Of a DNA stretch of 31,262 nt, positions 1 to 7,770 are shown piece by piece; positions within the stretch are counted from its first letter, which is position 1, and the number at the start of each line of letters is the position of its first letter. A model generated the notes under the pieces. The model ran no database searches and had not been told where the DNA came from. It saw only the letters and a program-made list of their open reading frames with translations. Made by a program: the position numbers and the translations under genes. The DNA lies in the IMG/VR virus record IMGVR_UViG_3300037551_000020, positions 1 to 31,262 of that record; one strand, written 5' to 3'. This stretch comes from a virus.

Positions 1-37
1 GGCAGCCAAGCCACCATCTGCCGGTAGCAAGGAGTAG
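1..37 (+). CDS. C-terminal tail of an upstream protein (partial)
   Basis: The second reading frame is open from the window edge and ends in TAG at 35-37, giving a short Ala/Pro/Lys/Ser tail. It stops just before the next gene, whose ribosome binding site (AAGGAG, 29-34) lies inside this tail. Another frame stops at 25-27, so the assignment is weak. Nothing can be said about function. Confidence 0.3.
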   Translation, partial: AAKPPSAGSKE

Positions 38-42
38 AGTCC

Positions 43-1260
43 TTGCTCGCCGGTCAGATCAAAGCAGCAGCCTTCGTAGACGAGTTGACTAAATTAGCCA
101 TCCCGTCAGTGGGGCAGCATGAGATGGGCTCTGCCCTGACAGGTTTGGTGGGTGCAGCAGATTTGTACAAGTATGGCCCCTGGGGTGAGGGTGGTAGGTC
201 TAGAGGGGAAGCAAAGGCACACAAAACTGTTCAAGAGCTAGAACAACAAGATCAAACGAACCCCCAGGTACAAGAAGCACTTAGAGGTGCCTTGTCTAAT
301 CAACTTGGTGCTGCACATGGAGCCGAGAGAGCTGGGGGGTTGTTGGGTGCAGCCGGTCTTAGCGGGGGTGCTCTGTATGCCAGAACTAAGCTGCTGAAGA
401 ATCCTCTAATCAAGAGTGAGCTGAACTCTCGCACAACCCCAGAAGAGCTGATAGCTCTGCACTCAGATTTGACTAAGCAAATGGGTCACGCAGTTCCTAC
501 TACCGGCTTACCAGAAGGCGGTATGCTGGATGCTTTGTCAGTACCGAAAGGTGGTTTCCTACCTAAGTTCTTGAGAGGGCACGAATCTAAGAAGTACGTA
601 CCAGCTTTTGCTAAGTCGAACATAGCAAAATTCAAGAGCTCTCTAGAGGAGATGCGTAGAGAAAATCCAGGTCTCTATGATGAGCCTGTAAGTGATGCTG
701 CCCTAGCTGGCGATGCCAACATATTGGCACAGTCTAAGAAAGATGCTTTGCATGCTCTGGAAACTGGTCATGTGATGGCACCCATGAAGGCAGGCCCTCA
801 TTTTACTGCCCACGAGTTTGGTCATGCGATGTTTGGCAACTCCACAATCGGAAAGTTGACCCATGCACTACGAGCACCTGCAGCCTATGCAGGGGGTATA
901 GCTGGTATGACTTCCGCGACGATGGCAGACCCCGATAGTAATGCTTCCAAGTTGTCTCCACTGATGGGGGCTGCTGGTGTGGCGCCTATCCTGGGAGAAG
1001 AAGCTATGGCTTCGATCAATGCGATCAAGTCTATGAAGCGTACTGGCCTCTTCTCTCCGCAACAGATGAGCCTGGCTAAAAGACAACTAGGTAAGGGCTT
1101 CGGTACATATGCTTTAGGTATGGGCTTGCCTGCTATAGCTGCACCATACTTGATTCGTAAGGTTAAACAGTACAATCAGTCTAGACGAGAGAGCCAAGGA
1201 CTAGAGAGCCCCGGCCAGTTACAACAGAGAATTCAGAGCCTACCACAAACAGGAGATTGA
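43..1260 (+). CDS. Virion-associated protein with HExxH metallopeptidase motif
   Basis: A 405-residue protein read from a TTG start at 43, supported by AAGGAG eight bases upstream (29-34). Near the N-terminus (residues 11-19) it has FVDELTKLA, a tag-like motif also seen in other proteins of this module. Residues 257-261 are HEFGH, matching the HExxH zinc site of gluzincin metallopeptidases. A Glu pair at 319-320 (GEEA) lies about 58 residues later in a helix-like context and could give the third zinc ligand, a spacing reminiscent of M48-type enzymes. Hydrophobic, Gly/Ala-rich stretches flank both motifs (about 280-318 and 355-375), suggesting membrane association. Its place at the head of the structural genes suggests a virion protein, perhaps acting at infection or assembly. 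The zinc site is seen directly; enzymatic activity and role are inferred. Confidence 0.75.
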   Translation: MLAGQIKAAAFVDELTKLAIPSVGQHEMGSALTGLVGAADLYKYGPWGEGGRSRGEAKAHKTVQELEQQDQTNPQVQEALRGALSNQLGAAHGAERAGGLLGAAGLSGGALYARTKLLKNPLIKSELNSRTTPEELIALHSDLTKQMGHAVPTTGLPEGGMLDALSVPKGGFLPKFLRGHESKKYVPAFAKSNIAKFKSSLEEMRRENPGLYDEPVSDAALAGDANILAQSKKDALHALETGHVMAPMKAGPHFTAHEFGHAMFGNSTIGKLTHALRAPAAYAGGIAGMTSATMADPDSNASKLSPLMGAAGVAPILGEEAMASINAIKSMKRTGLFSPQQMSLAKRQLGKGFGTYALGMGLPAIAAPYLIRKVKQYNQSRRESQGLESPGQLQQRIQSLPQTGD

Positions 1261-1264
1261 TCAA

Positions 1265-1957
1265 ATGGACTCATTCTTGAGCAACCTATACAAAGAGAGC
1301 ATGGAGAAGACGGCCGGTGCGGAACTGAAAGAGTTCTATGACTCCCTCTCCGTCGAGCAGTTGGAGCATGTTCTTGGTCTCACCAAAGTAGCAGCAGGAG
1401 AACCCGAGTTGCCTAATGATGGGCCGGTGAGAGAGTACCTAGATGCCACGGAAAAGGCAGTACCTAAGAAGACAACACCTCCAGAACTTCCTACTGAATC
1501 AACAATCGCGACATTGAATAACACGGCGGGGATAGAGTCAGGAAAGCGGCTTCTTCAGTCCTCTACTGGTAAGCCAGAACCTACTACACCCTTTGTGCCC
1601 CGTGAGATCAAAACTACAGATGACCCAGGTCTGGGTAGTAGAGATGCGGAGTCCAAGACTGCTGCAGTAACTAAACACCGTGATGGAGCTATTATTACTG
1701 GAGTACAAACACCAAAACACTTTACTCCTGAACAGGTAGCCATGTTTCATCGTGGTATGCGTGCTATTGTGGATGAGGAAGAGCGTAAGGGTACTGTAAT
1801 TGGTGGCAAAAAGAAGAGTTCTACCGCTTTCGATCAGTTGGAAGGGAAGACGGCAGAGAAGAGAGCAGAGTTTTTGATCACAGCTTTGAGAGCTATCAAG
1901 GATGCTCCAGAGCATGTGAAGCATGCAGCGGCCAAGTATATAGGTGAAAGACTCTGA
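1265..1957 (+). CDS. Unassigned structural-module protein
   Basis: A 230-residue protein. It starts at ATG 1265, four bases after the previous stop, with AGGAG at 1251-1255. I do not recognise a family. The N-terminus (first 45 residues) is helical and carries a Lys-Glu-Ser-Met-Glu-Lys-Thr-Ala segment related to the F-x-E-L-x-K-(I/T)-A tag of its neighbours, plus a second Leu-Thr-Lys-Val-Ala element. Residues about 50-130 are Pro/Thr/Ser/Glu-rich and probably disordered. The C-terminus (about 140-230) is charged and probably helical. The context is virion structural or tail assembly. Confidence 0.65.
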   Translation: MDSFLSNLYKESMEKTAGAELKEFYDSLSVEQLEHVLGLTKVAAGEPELPNDGPVREYLDATEKAVPKKTTPPELPTESTIATLNNTAGIESGKRLLQSSTGKPEPTTPFVPREIKTTDDPGLGSRDAESKTAAVTKHRDGAIITGVQTPKHFTPEQVAMFHRGMRAIVDEEERKGTVIGGKKKSSTAFDQLEGKTAEKRAEFLITALRAIKDAPEHVKHAAAKYIGERL

Positions 1958-2003
1958 TGATTTCTTCTGCTGAAACGATAGGAAAACAAGAAAGGGAAAC
2001 ATC

Positions 2004-2231
2004 ATGAACCAAGACGAAAAGTTACTCCAGATGTCCGAGCAAGAGCAAATCCTGCAATTCTTCGTTTGCGGGCACCTACCAGGCAACCTCAAGAATGTAT
2101 CGGCAGCGTTTGGCGCGTTGGCGCTCGACACGATCATGGCAACGTTGCCGCGCAATCCAGAGCGGACAGTCGCGCTTCGCAAGCTCCTGGAATCTAAAGA
2201 CGCTGCCGTTCGCGCAGCGCTGGCCAAGTAG
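2004..2231 (+). CDS. Acb2/Tad1-like small helical protein (putative cyclic-oligonucleotide sponge)
   Basis: A 75-residue protein with AAAGGG upstream of its ATG. The C-terminal half reads LPRNPERTVALRKLLESKDA followed by Val-Arg-Ala-Ala. This resembles the second helix of Acb2-family phage proteins, which typically read LCPDSREKSLALTKLEEAV. The preceding His-Leu-Pro and hydrophobic helix correspond to the family's H-P-P segment and first helix, and the length fits. Acb2 proteins bind the cyclic nucleotide signals of CBASS (and gcADPR of Thoeris) and so block those defences. The gene sits between virion genes. Its sequence is visibly richer in G+C and CpG than its neighbours, with many GCG/CGC codons, as expected for recent acquisition. 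Family assignment is from memory of sequence patterns and was not searched. Confidence 0.6.
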   Translation: MNQDEKLLQMSEQEQILQFFVCGHLPGNLKNVSAAFGALALDTIMATLPRNPERTVALRKLLESKDAAVRAALAK

Positions 2232-2245
2232 GTAGGCATAAAATA

Positions 2246-3157
2246 GTGCCTCAGAACCTAACATTCGTGAATACCAAAGTCCGGAGCTTCTCTCTGGACT
2301 TTTTGGAGGTCCTCTGGGAGATCAAAGAGACCGAGCTTGACCCTATGGACTTCTCGTTCTATGTCCTCCGCTCTGAATCTCCTATGGGCCCGTTTGATAC
2401 CATCGCCGGCCCGTTTGATGACCACTACCGCTTCGTAGACAACAAAGTCAACCTGCTCCACCGCTGGAGACAGATATACTATAAGATCAAAAGCGTACAG
2501 AAGGTAGATAGCACCAACGTAGAAGAGTCTGATGCCTTCACCTTCGCTAATGAACCTGACCTAATCGCGGAAGAAGTACAAAGACTAGAACGACTACTCT
2601 GGAATGAGTATGCAGGTACTAAATGCTTTGTCTTTCCCATCCGCACCTTTGGTAAGCGTTGCCAGAACTGTTATGACGGCCCGGAAAAGGGTAAAGGATT
2701 CACTAGCCAAAAGCGCCGATCTAATTGCGCTACCTGCTTCGATTCTACGTTTGTTCGTGGCTACTACTCACCCATAGAAATCTATATGCAGATAGACCCG
2801 TCATCTACTTCCGTCCAGAACTTGCCCATCGCAGAGCGCGGTCAAAGAGATACTACTGCCAGGATGCCTAACTTCCCCATCATGAAGCCTAGGGACATCA
2901 TAGTGGAGATGACCAATAAGAGGTGGCGGGTAGTGAAAGTAACACCGACGGAAAGATTGAGGGCAGTAGTACATCAAGAGATGGTGTTGCACGAGATTAT
3001 CAAGGGTGATGTGGAGTACCAGCTTCCCATACGTATAGAGAATCTGAGAGACTTTGAGCCTAGCCCCATCCGCAACTTCTTGAATCCCCAGGACCTACAA
3101 GCTTTCGAGACTCAAGCTATCAACGATATCTTCGCTGTCTATGGACCCTTTCCATGA
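2246..3157 (+). CDS. Neck or tail-completion candidate with FN3-like and zinc-ribbon parts
   Basis: A 303-residue protein from a GTG start at 2246, 14 bases after the previous stop and preceded by a weak AGGTAGG. Residues about 10-90 follow the pattern of a fibronectin type III domain: W-E-I, then a Y-V-L-R-S-E-S-P-x-G-P-F stretch, then an I-Y-Y-K-I strand. A four-cysteine cluster follows (C139, C142, C161, C164; two CxxC pairs), consistent with a structural zinc ribbon. The C-terminal half is beta-rich with an I-V-E-M-T-N-K-R-W segment. The next gene overlaps it by four bases (ATGA). Its place upstream of the sheath suggests a connector, neck or tail-completion protein; this is inference from order. 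Confidence 0.65.
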   Translation: MPQNLTFVNTKVRSFSLDFLEVLWEIKETELDPMDFSFYVLRSESPMGPFDTIAGPFDDHYRFVDNKVNLLHRWRQIYYKIKSVQKVDSTNVEESDAFTFANEPDLIAEEVQRLERLLWNEYAGTKCFVFPIRTFGKRCQNCYDGPEKGKGFTSQKRRSNCATCFDSTFVRGYYSPIEIYMQIDPSSTSVQNLPIAERGQRDTTARMPNFPIMKPRDIIVEMTNKRWRVVKVTPTERLRAVVHQEMVLHEIIKGDVEYQLPIRIENLRDFEPSPIRNFLNPQDLQAFETQAINDIFAVYGPFP

Positions 3158-3483
3158 TCTACACTAGCTCATTCTTTGATGAACTGGAGAAGATAGGAGA
3201 CTCTGCTCCTAAGCAAGAGCCCGGCGAAGGTCCAGGTGGCCCGTTCGTGACCAAGGATAGATTGAAGAGACTTATGCATGTAGCTCTAGTTGGTGCGGCT
3301 GGTGCTGGCTTAGGTACAGGAGCAGGTTATGCAGCCAGAAAGTACTTGATACAGAATCATCCAGGCATTGTATCCAAGTATGCACCTGCAGCTTCTGCTG
3401 TGTTGGGTGGTGCTCTTGGTATGCTTCATAGTATGCATAGGCCACACGTAGATCAGTATGTCAGGTACGGCAAACATGAGTAA
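3154..3483 (+). CDS. Small membrane protein with FxDELxKI tag
   Basis: A 109-residue protein whose ATG overlaps the previous stop (ATGA). Residues 7-13 read FFDELEKI, the clearest copy of the module's N-terminal tag. A Gly/Pro-rich linker follows, then two Gly/Ala-rich hydrophobic segments (about residues 42-62 and 78-93) that look membrane-spanning or like glycine-zipper helices. Its small size, tag and position suggest a minor virion component or assembly protein carried with the particle. No known family is recognised. Confidence 0.65.
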   Translation: MIYTSSFFDELEKIGDSAPKQEPGEGPGGPFVTKDRLKRLMHVALVGAAGAGLGTGAGYAARKYLIQNHPGIVSKYAPAASAVLGGALGMLHSMHRPHVDQYVRYGKHE

Positions 3484-4279
3484 CTCTCCAGATTCCAGCA
3501 GCCGTATCTATGCCTCTTCGGAGCTTACATCTTCGTGGGGAAATGACCCACTGAACTATCTGGTCAGAGTGTTCGTGGCCTTCCTACAAACTGTCTGGGA
3601 AACAGCCCCAAAAGGAAGCTTCCATTGGACCCCCCTTTCGGAGGAAACTGAACTAGTCATCACCGAGGAAAACCCTGTGCACGTCGAGACAATGGAAAAA
3701 CGCCCAGCCCTGGCAGTCGCCCTTGGACCTACACGGTTCAATGGTAGCTCGCTGGATGACCGCGTCATGGTCAATGTAAGAAATGCTGCGGAGAAGCACA
3801 CAGACCTTCTACCCACCAACATCACTATCAATTGTCTGTCCAGAGTACAGTCTGAGGCTCGATTCTTAGCATGGCAGAATGCCCGTATGATCTGGTCACT
3901 CCGCAAGCTCTTCATCGCGGAGAAGGGTATCCAAGAATGCGGCCGGAGAAATGAAATAGGTTCTGTTACTCCAGCTGGAGCTCTAGTGACCGGAGATACA
4001 GAGGCGGAATGGGTTGTGTGCCCTGTAACTGTACCTGTGTACTTGCAATATACAGATTTGGTTACACCCTTGAAAAACGAGTTTGATGGGCATCCAATCT
4101 ATACGCTTCAACATATCTCTACTGTCTTCAAATCGCGGGCAGAGGAAATCAGATCTAAAATGCATTTGCCGGAGACACAAGATCAAGTCCCCGTGATGAG
4201 AGATAGAGGATTAGATACAATGAGGGGCGGACCACGTCAGCCACTTAGAGGACAATCGATTCAGGAACATAAGATCTAG
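3476..4279 (+). CDS. Tail-completion/neck candidate upstream of sheath
   Basis: I chose ATG 3476 (267 residues) over the in-frame ATG at 3458. Only 3476 has an AGG-containing ribosome site at usable spacing, and it overlaps the previous stop by a few bases. The protein is soluble-looking. It has a W-G-N-D-P-L-N-Y-L-V-R-V-F-V-A-F-L-Q-T-V start region, a central mixed alpha/beta part and a disordered Arg/Gln-rich tail. No catalytic motif is visible. It lies 16 bases before the sheath gene, where myoviruses often keep tail-terminator or neck proteins. The role is inferred from position only. Confidence 0.6.
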   Translation: MSNSPDSSSRIYASSELTSSWGNDPLNYLVRVFVAFLQTVWETAPKGSFHWTPLSEETELVITEENPVHVETMEKRPALAVALGPTRFNGSSLDDRVMVNVRNAAEKHTDLLPTNITINCLSRVQSEARFLAWQNARMIWSLRKLFIAEKGIQECGRRNEIGSVTPAGALVTGDTEAEWVVCPVTVPVYLQYTDLVTPLKNEFDGHPIYTLQHISTVFKSRAEEIRSKMHLPETQDQVPVMRDRGLDTMRGGPRQPLRGQSIQEHKI

Positions 4280-4295
4280 ACCAAGGAGATCAATA

Positions 4296-7200
4296 ATGGC
4301 TACTCAGTTGCCACAACCTGGCGTTTCCGTCATTCAAGAGTTTCGTGCTGTCAGCCCAACCATAGTGACCCCTACCTTGGTTCCGTGCGCTATTGCCCCC
4401 GGATTCCAAGTAGTTCCCGCTATGATGGTCAATGCCACCGGTAACCAGGTGCTGAACCCACAAGCTATTGCCTCTGTGCCGGCTATCTTGGTTGCTGGAC
4501 TTCCAGCCCCATATACGGCTATGGATAGGCTTGTATTAGATGTGAGCATCAACAACGGCCCAATCCAAGCATTCACATTTACTGCTCCCGCAGGTGCGGA
4601 GCTGGATGCGGGGCAAGTAGTTGATCAGATTGAGGCTCAATCTCCACAAGGCTTTGGCGCATACGTGGTTGATTTGGACGGCAGTATGTTCGTACAGCTA
4701 CGCACTACTGCAACTGGTGATGGCCAGAGCTTGAGAGTCTTGAATGGTTCCGCCAATGCTAGGCTAGGCTTCGCGGATGATTACCAAGCATTTGGGGTGA
4801 CCAGCTACAACCAGACGGCCATACGTCTGGAACAGCTGAACTTCCCTGACCCCCGTGGCATCATTGATGAGCTGGTTGTAGACGACGCCAGCATTCGTGT
4901 ATTCGTAAACACAGGAAAGACTCTGCTTGAGCTACTTCGTACTCAGACTTTCTTGCGGAAGGGAAGAGCAGCGCAGTACACGTCTACGGCTGACATCAGT
5001 GTTATTCCGGCTCTGGTGTCTGGTCTGAAATTCTCTTTCCAGCAAGGGTTGCAGGGAGTCGCCGAGACTTACACATTCACCACTAACCCAACTACTGTGT
5101 CTGATGTAGCTGATGCTATGCAGACTTTGATAACTGCACATGGATCGAAAGCAGTTGTTGCTGTTTCAGCTTCAGACGCACTCAAGATTCAGATCGAAAG
5201 CCCTGCTGGCTACATTAAGATCGTAGCTCCTACTACGAATACTGCTCACGACTTCCTGCACTTCCACGACACTGATGTAGCTTACACGTTGGCAGTAGCC
5301 GATGATGGTGATGGGGACGCGACCAGCCCACTGCTTGTAGCTGCACAAGACAACTTCCCAGCACCAGCTGGTTCAGCCACGGTTACGGGCTCTGTAGCTA
5401 TCGCGGGAAAGCTGGCCATACACAACAAGACTTTCCAGGTAGGGTTGAATGGGGGTCCAGAGCAAGACTTGACTATTGATGCAGGCCCAATCTTTGGTGT
5501 TCCTGACCTGGTAACTACAGGTTTGGATGGGAAGACTTTTGCATTCACCGTGAATGGGTCTGGTAAGACGGTTACGTTTGTTACACCAGCTGATATTGCG
5601 CATGTGGCAAGTCAGATCAATGGGGCTGCAGGCACTATCGTTTGCTACCGTTCTGATGCTAATGGTGTCTATAACCCAGCAGGATTGAAGCTATCATTCC
5701 AGGTGGGTGGTCATGTAGCAGTGGCAGGTGGTGTAATCTCGTTGACTTACAGTGGTTCTGCCAGCGATGACACCGTATTCGGAGCTCTCGGTTTCACAAG
5801 CTATGTCACTACGCCCACTCCATCAGTAGTATCTCAAACTATCAGTCTTGCTAATCTCAAAGTAAAGCTCAATGCTACCATGGGTGCGAGTTTTGCATCC
5901 GACGATGGTTCTAACCATCTAGTATTGAGTTCTTTGATCAGTGGTTCAGAGTCTGAGATTCGGATTGGTCTTGGGACTGCGAACTCGGACCTAGGATTCA
6001 CGGACAATTACGTGACGAATGGTAGTCCATTTGCACCAAAGGTTGGAGACCAAGTCTTTGCTGATGGCGTTTTCATCGGTAACATCGCAGCCGTAGCTCC
6101 TGGCGCACAACAAACACAACTCAAGCTGGATAGAGAACTCCCGTTGGACTTCACAGCACAAGCCTTCTATATCGAAGCAATGAACATTCCAGCAACATTG
6201 CCATCTGATAGACCTACACCAGATTTGGTTATTGACCCATCTGGTGCTGCTCTCATCAAGGCAAATGTGCTCCGGGATACAGAAGGATTCCCACTCACTA
6301 ACGTTCGGGGAGCCTTGGTGGTGGCATACAATGCCCTTCGATTGGATGTGTCCCCACAGTCTAAGAAACCGTCCCTGCTTACCTTCGGCGATATCACTGT
6401 ACTGGAAGATACACTAGCCCCGTTGGATATAACGAATCCACTGGGACTCATGTTCTACTTCATGATGGTCAATGCTCCAGGTATCTCGGTCACGGGTATT
6501 GGAGTTAGCGCTGTAGACGCCAACGACCCTGATGGTACCCCAGCAGCTTATACTGAGGCTTTTGGATTCTTGGAAGCTCAGGAAGTCTATGCCCTTGCTC
6601 CAGCTTCACAGAACCCACTCGTGCATCAGGCGGGTATGGCTCACGTGTTGGCTATGTCTGACCCTGATGCCTGCGGAGAAAGAGTGATCTTAATTAACCC
6701 CAAGATGCCAAGTGAAGGCTTGCCTGCCTTGGTCGCTAGCGGAGAAGGAGATACATTATCAACAGCTCCTTCCGGCTATTGGTTCGATACCAAAGTGGCT
6801 AGCCTAGCTTCCGACTTGCAAGCAAATCAGATCAATCCTACTGGTACTATTCCGGTATCAGCTGGTCTGTACCTGCAAGTTGCAACCAGTGCTGAGCACT
6901 ATAACATTGCTCAGATTTCAGGAACTCGTGTCTTGGTCCGAGTAGCCTTTGCCCCCGGCCAGAATGATGACAGGTTCTATTCCCAAGATACTCCTCCCTT
7001 CTCGGAGCAGTTGATAGGAGTGGGATTCACTGTCTATGTTCGCGGGTCAAAGTTGGTAACACCAACAGGGTTGCCAGACTATGCCAGAATCTCAGAGGCT
7101 TATCAGAAGCTAGGTCAGAGTTACGGCAACCGCCGTGTGCTCATGACTGCTCCTGAGAAAACTGCTTCGGTCATAGGTGGTGTAGAACAAGAAATCGCTG

Positions 7201-7718
7201 GTTACTATATCAATGCGGCTATCGCGGGTATGGTAGGGCAACTACCGCCTCAACAGGGTTTCACTAACTACCCAATCGCGGGATTTACAAGAGTCCTGGG
7301 TTCTAATGATGTCTTCAGCCGGACACAAATGAATGTGGGTGCTGCTGGAGGTACTTACTGGGTAGTACAGGAAACCAAGGGAGCACCTCTTACTACTCGT
7401 ATGCAGGTAACAACGGACCTAACGAGTATCGAGACTCGCGAGTTCTCGGTCACAAGAATCGTGGACTTCGTGGCGAAGTTCATCAGAGTCGGATTGAGGA
7501 ATTTCATCGGTAGGTTCAATATCACGCACTCATTCCTCGATACTTTGTCCACAGTAGTTCAAGGACAACTGGGATTCCTTCGTGAGGCTGGTGTCTTGAT
7601 CGGCGGAGATTTGAATAACATCATCCAGGATGCGGATGCACCCGATAGTGTTTTGGTGGACATAGTCCTTGACACCCCCCTGCCCGTGAATTATATTCGT
7701 GTCACATTGATTATTTAA
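4296..7718 (+). CDS. Contractile tail sheath protein, unusually large
   Basis: A 1140-residue protein with AAGGAG seven bases before ATG. The N-terminus reads QPGVSVIQEF followed by a conserved-looking T-I-V-T-P-T-L-V-P segment, typical of phage sheath proteins. The C-terminal part (about 930-1140) has the sheath signature: Y-Y-I-N-A-A-I-A-G-M-V-G-Q-L-P-P-Q, then a long segment with TRMQVTTDLTSIETREFSV and a final F-L-R-E-A-G-V-L region. The middle (about 85-640) is an insertion of repeated beta-rich modules. A T/S-A-N-x-x-L-G-F-x-D-x-Y motif occurs at about 152-163 and 561-572, with related versions near 320 and 498. Usual sheath proteins are roughly 400-700 residues, so the surplus lies in these surface modules. 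This gene sets the phage type as myovirus. Confidence 0.92.
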   Translation: MATQLPQPGVSVIQEFRAVSPTIVTPTLVPCAIAPGFQVVPAMMVNATGNQVLNPQAIASVPAILVAGLPAPYTAMDRLVLDVSINNGPIQAFTFTAPAGAELDAGQVVDQIEAQSPQGFGAYVVDLDGSMFVQLRTTATGDGQSLRVLNGSANARLGFADDYQAFGVTSYNQTAIRLEQLNFPDPRGIIDELVVDDASIRVFVNTGKTLLELLRTQTFLRKGRAAQYTSTADISVIPALVSGLKFSFQQGLQGVAETYTFTTNPTTVSDVADAMQTLITAHGSKAVVAVSASDALKIQIESPAGYIKIVAPTTNTAHDFLHFHDTDVAYTLAVADDGDGDATSPLLVAAQDNFPAPAGSATVTGSVAIAGKLAIHNKTFQVGLNGGPEQDLTIDAGPIFGVPDLVTTGLDGKTFAFTVNGSGKTVTFVTPADIAHVASQINGAAGTIVCYRSDANGVYNPAGLKLSFQVGGHVAVAGGVISLTYSGSASDDTVFGALGFTSYVTTPTPSVVSQTISLANLKVKLNATMGASFASDDGSNHLVLSSLISGSESEIRIGLGTANSDLGFTDNYVTNGSPFAPKVGDQVFADGVFIGNIAAVAPGAQQTQLKLDRELPLDFTAQAFYIEAMNIPATLPSDRPTPDLVIDPSGAALIKANVLRDTEGFPLTNVRGALVVAYNALRLDVSPQSKKPSLLTFGDITVLEDTLAPLDITNPLGLMFYFMMVNAPGISVTGIGVSAVDANDPDGTPAAYTEAFGFLEAQEVYALAPASQNPLVHQAGMAHVLAMSDPDACGERVILINPKMPSEGLPALVASGEGDTLSTAPSGYWFDTKVASLASDLQANQINPTGTIPVSAGLYLQVATSAEHYNIAQISGTRVLVRVAFAPGQNDDRFYSQDTPPFSEQLIGVGFTVYVRGSKLVTPTGLPDYARISEAYQKLGQSYGNRRVLMTAPEKTASVIGGVEQEIAGYYINAAIAGMVGQLPPQQGFTNYPIAGFTRVLGSNDVFSRTQMNVGAAGGTYWVVQETKGAPLTTRMQVTTDLTSIETREFSVTRIVDFVAKFIRVGLRNFIGRFNITHSFLDTLSTVVQGQLGFLREAGVLIGGDLNNIIQDADAPDSVLVDIVLDTPLPVNYIRVTLII

Positions 7719-7739
7719 TCCAATGTTAACATAAATTGT

Positions 7740-7747
7740 GGTATAAG
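7740..7747 (+). promoter_or_regulatory. GGTATAAG promoter-like box upstream of the HNH gene
   Basis: GGTATAAG followed by TATCTC lies in the 52-base gap after the sheath gene. It is the only + strand copy of the box that precedes several - strand units. It would allow the endonuclease gene to be transcribed independently of the sheath. A transcription start 6-8 bases downstream would fall inside the RBS hairpin at 7745-7766, so the transcript from this box might lack the hairpin. Activity is inferred. Confidence 0.4.
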
Positions 7748-7766
7748 TATCTCACAGGAGATACTT
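7745..7766 (+). promoter_or_regulatory. Hairpin overlapping the ribosome binding site of the HNH gene
   Basis: AAGTATCTC (7745-7753) and GAGATACTT (7758-7766) form a perfect 9-bp stem with the loop ACAG. The AGGAG ribosome site of the endonuclease (7756-7760) lies in the loop and 3' arm, five bases from the end of the stem and ten from ATG 7771. In read-through mRNA the stem would hide the ribosome site. Such sequestration is known for phage homing endonucleases such as T4 I-TevI. Confidence 0.65.
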
Positions 7767-7770
7767 AACC

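Noticed and set aside
1538-2239. 233-codon - strand frame
   Set aside because: Antisense to two + genes with good starts; no ribosome site and a translated sequence without domain features.
7740-7747. T4-type late promoter (TATAAATA)
   Set aside because: The match to TATAAGTA is close, but the leftward copies share GGTATAAGGA instead, so a phage-specific box is the better description.
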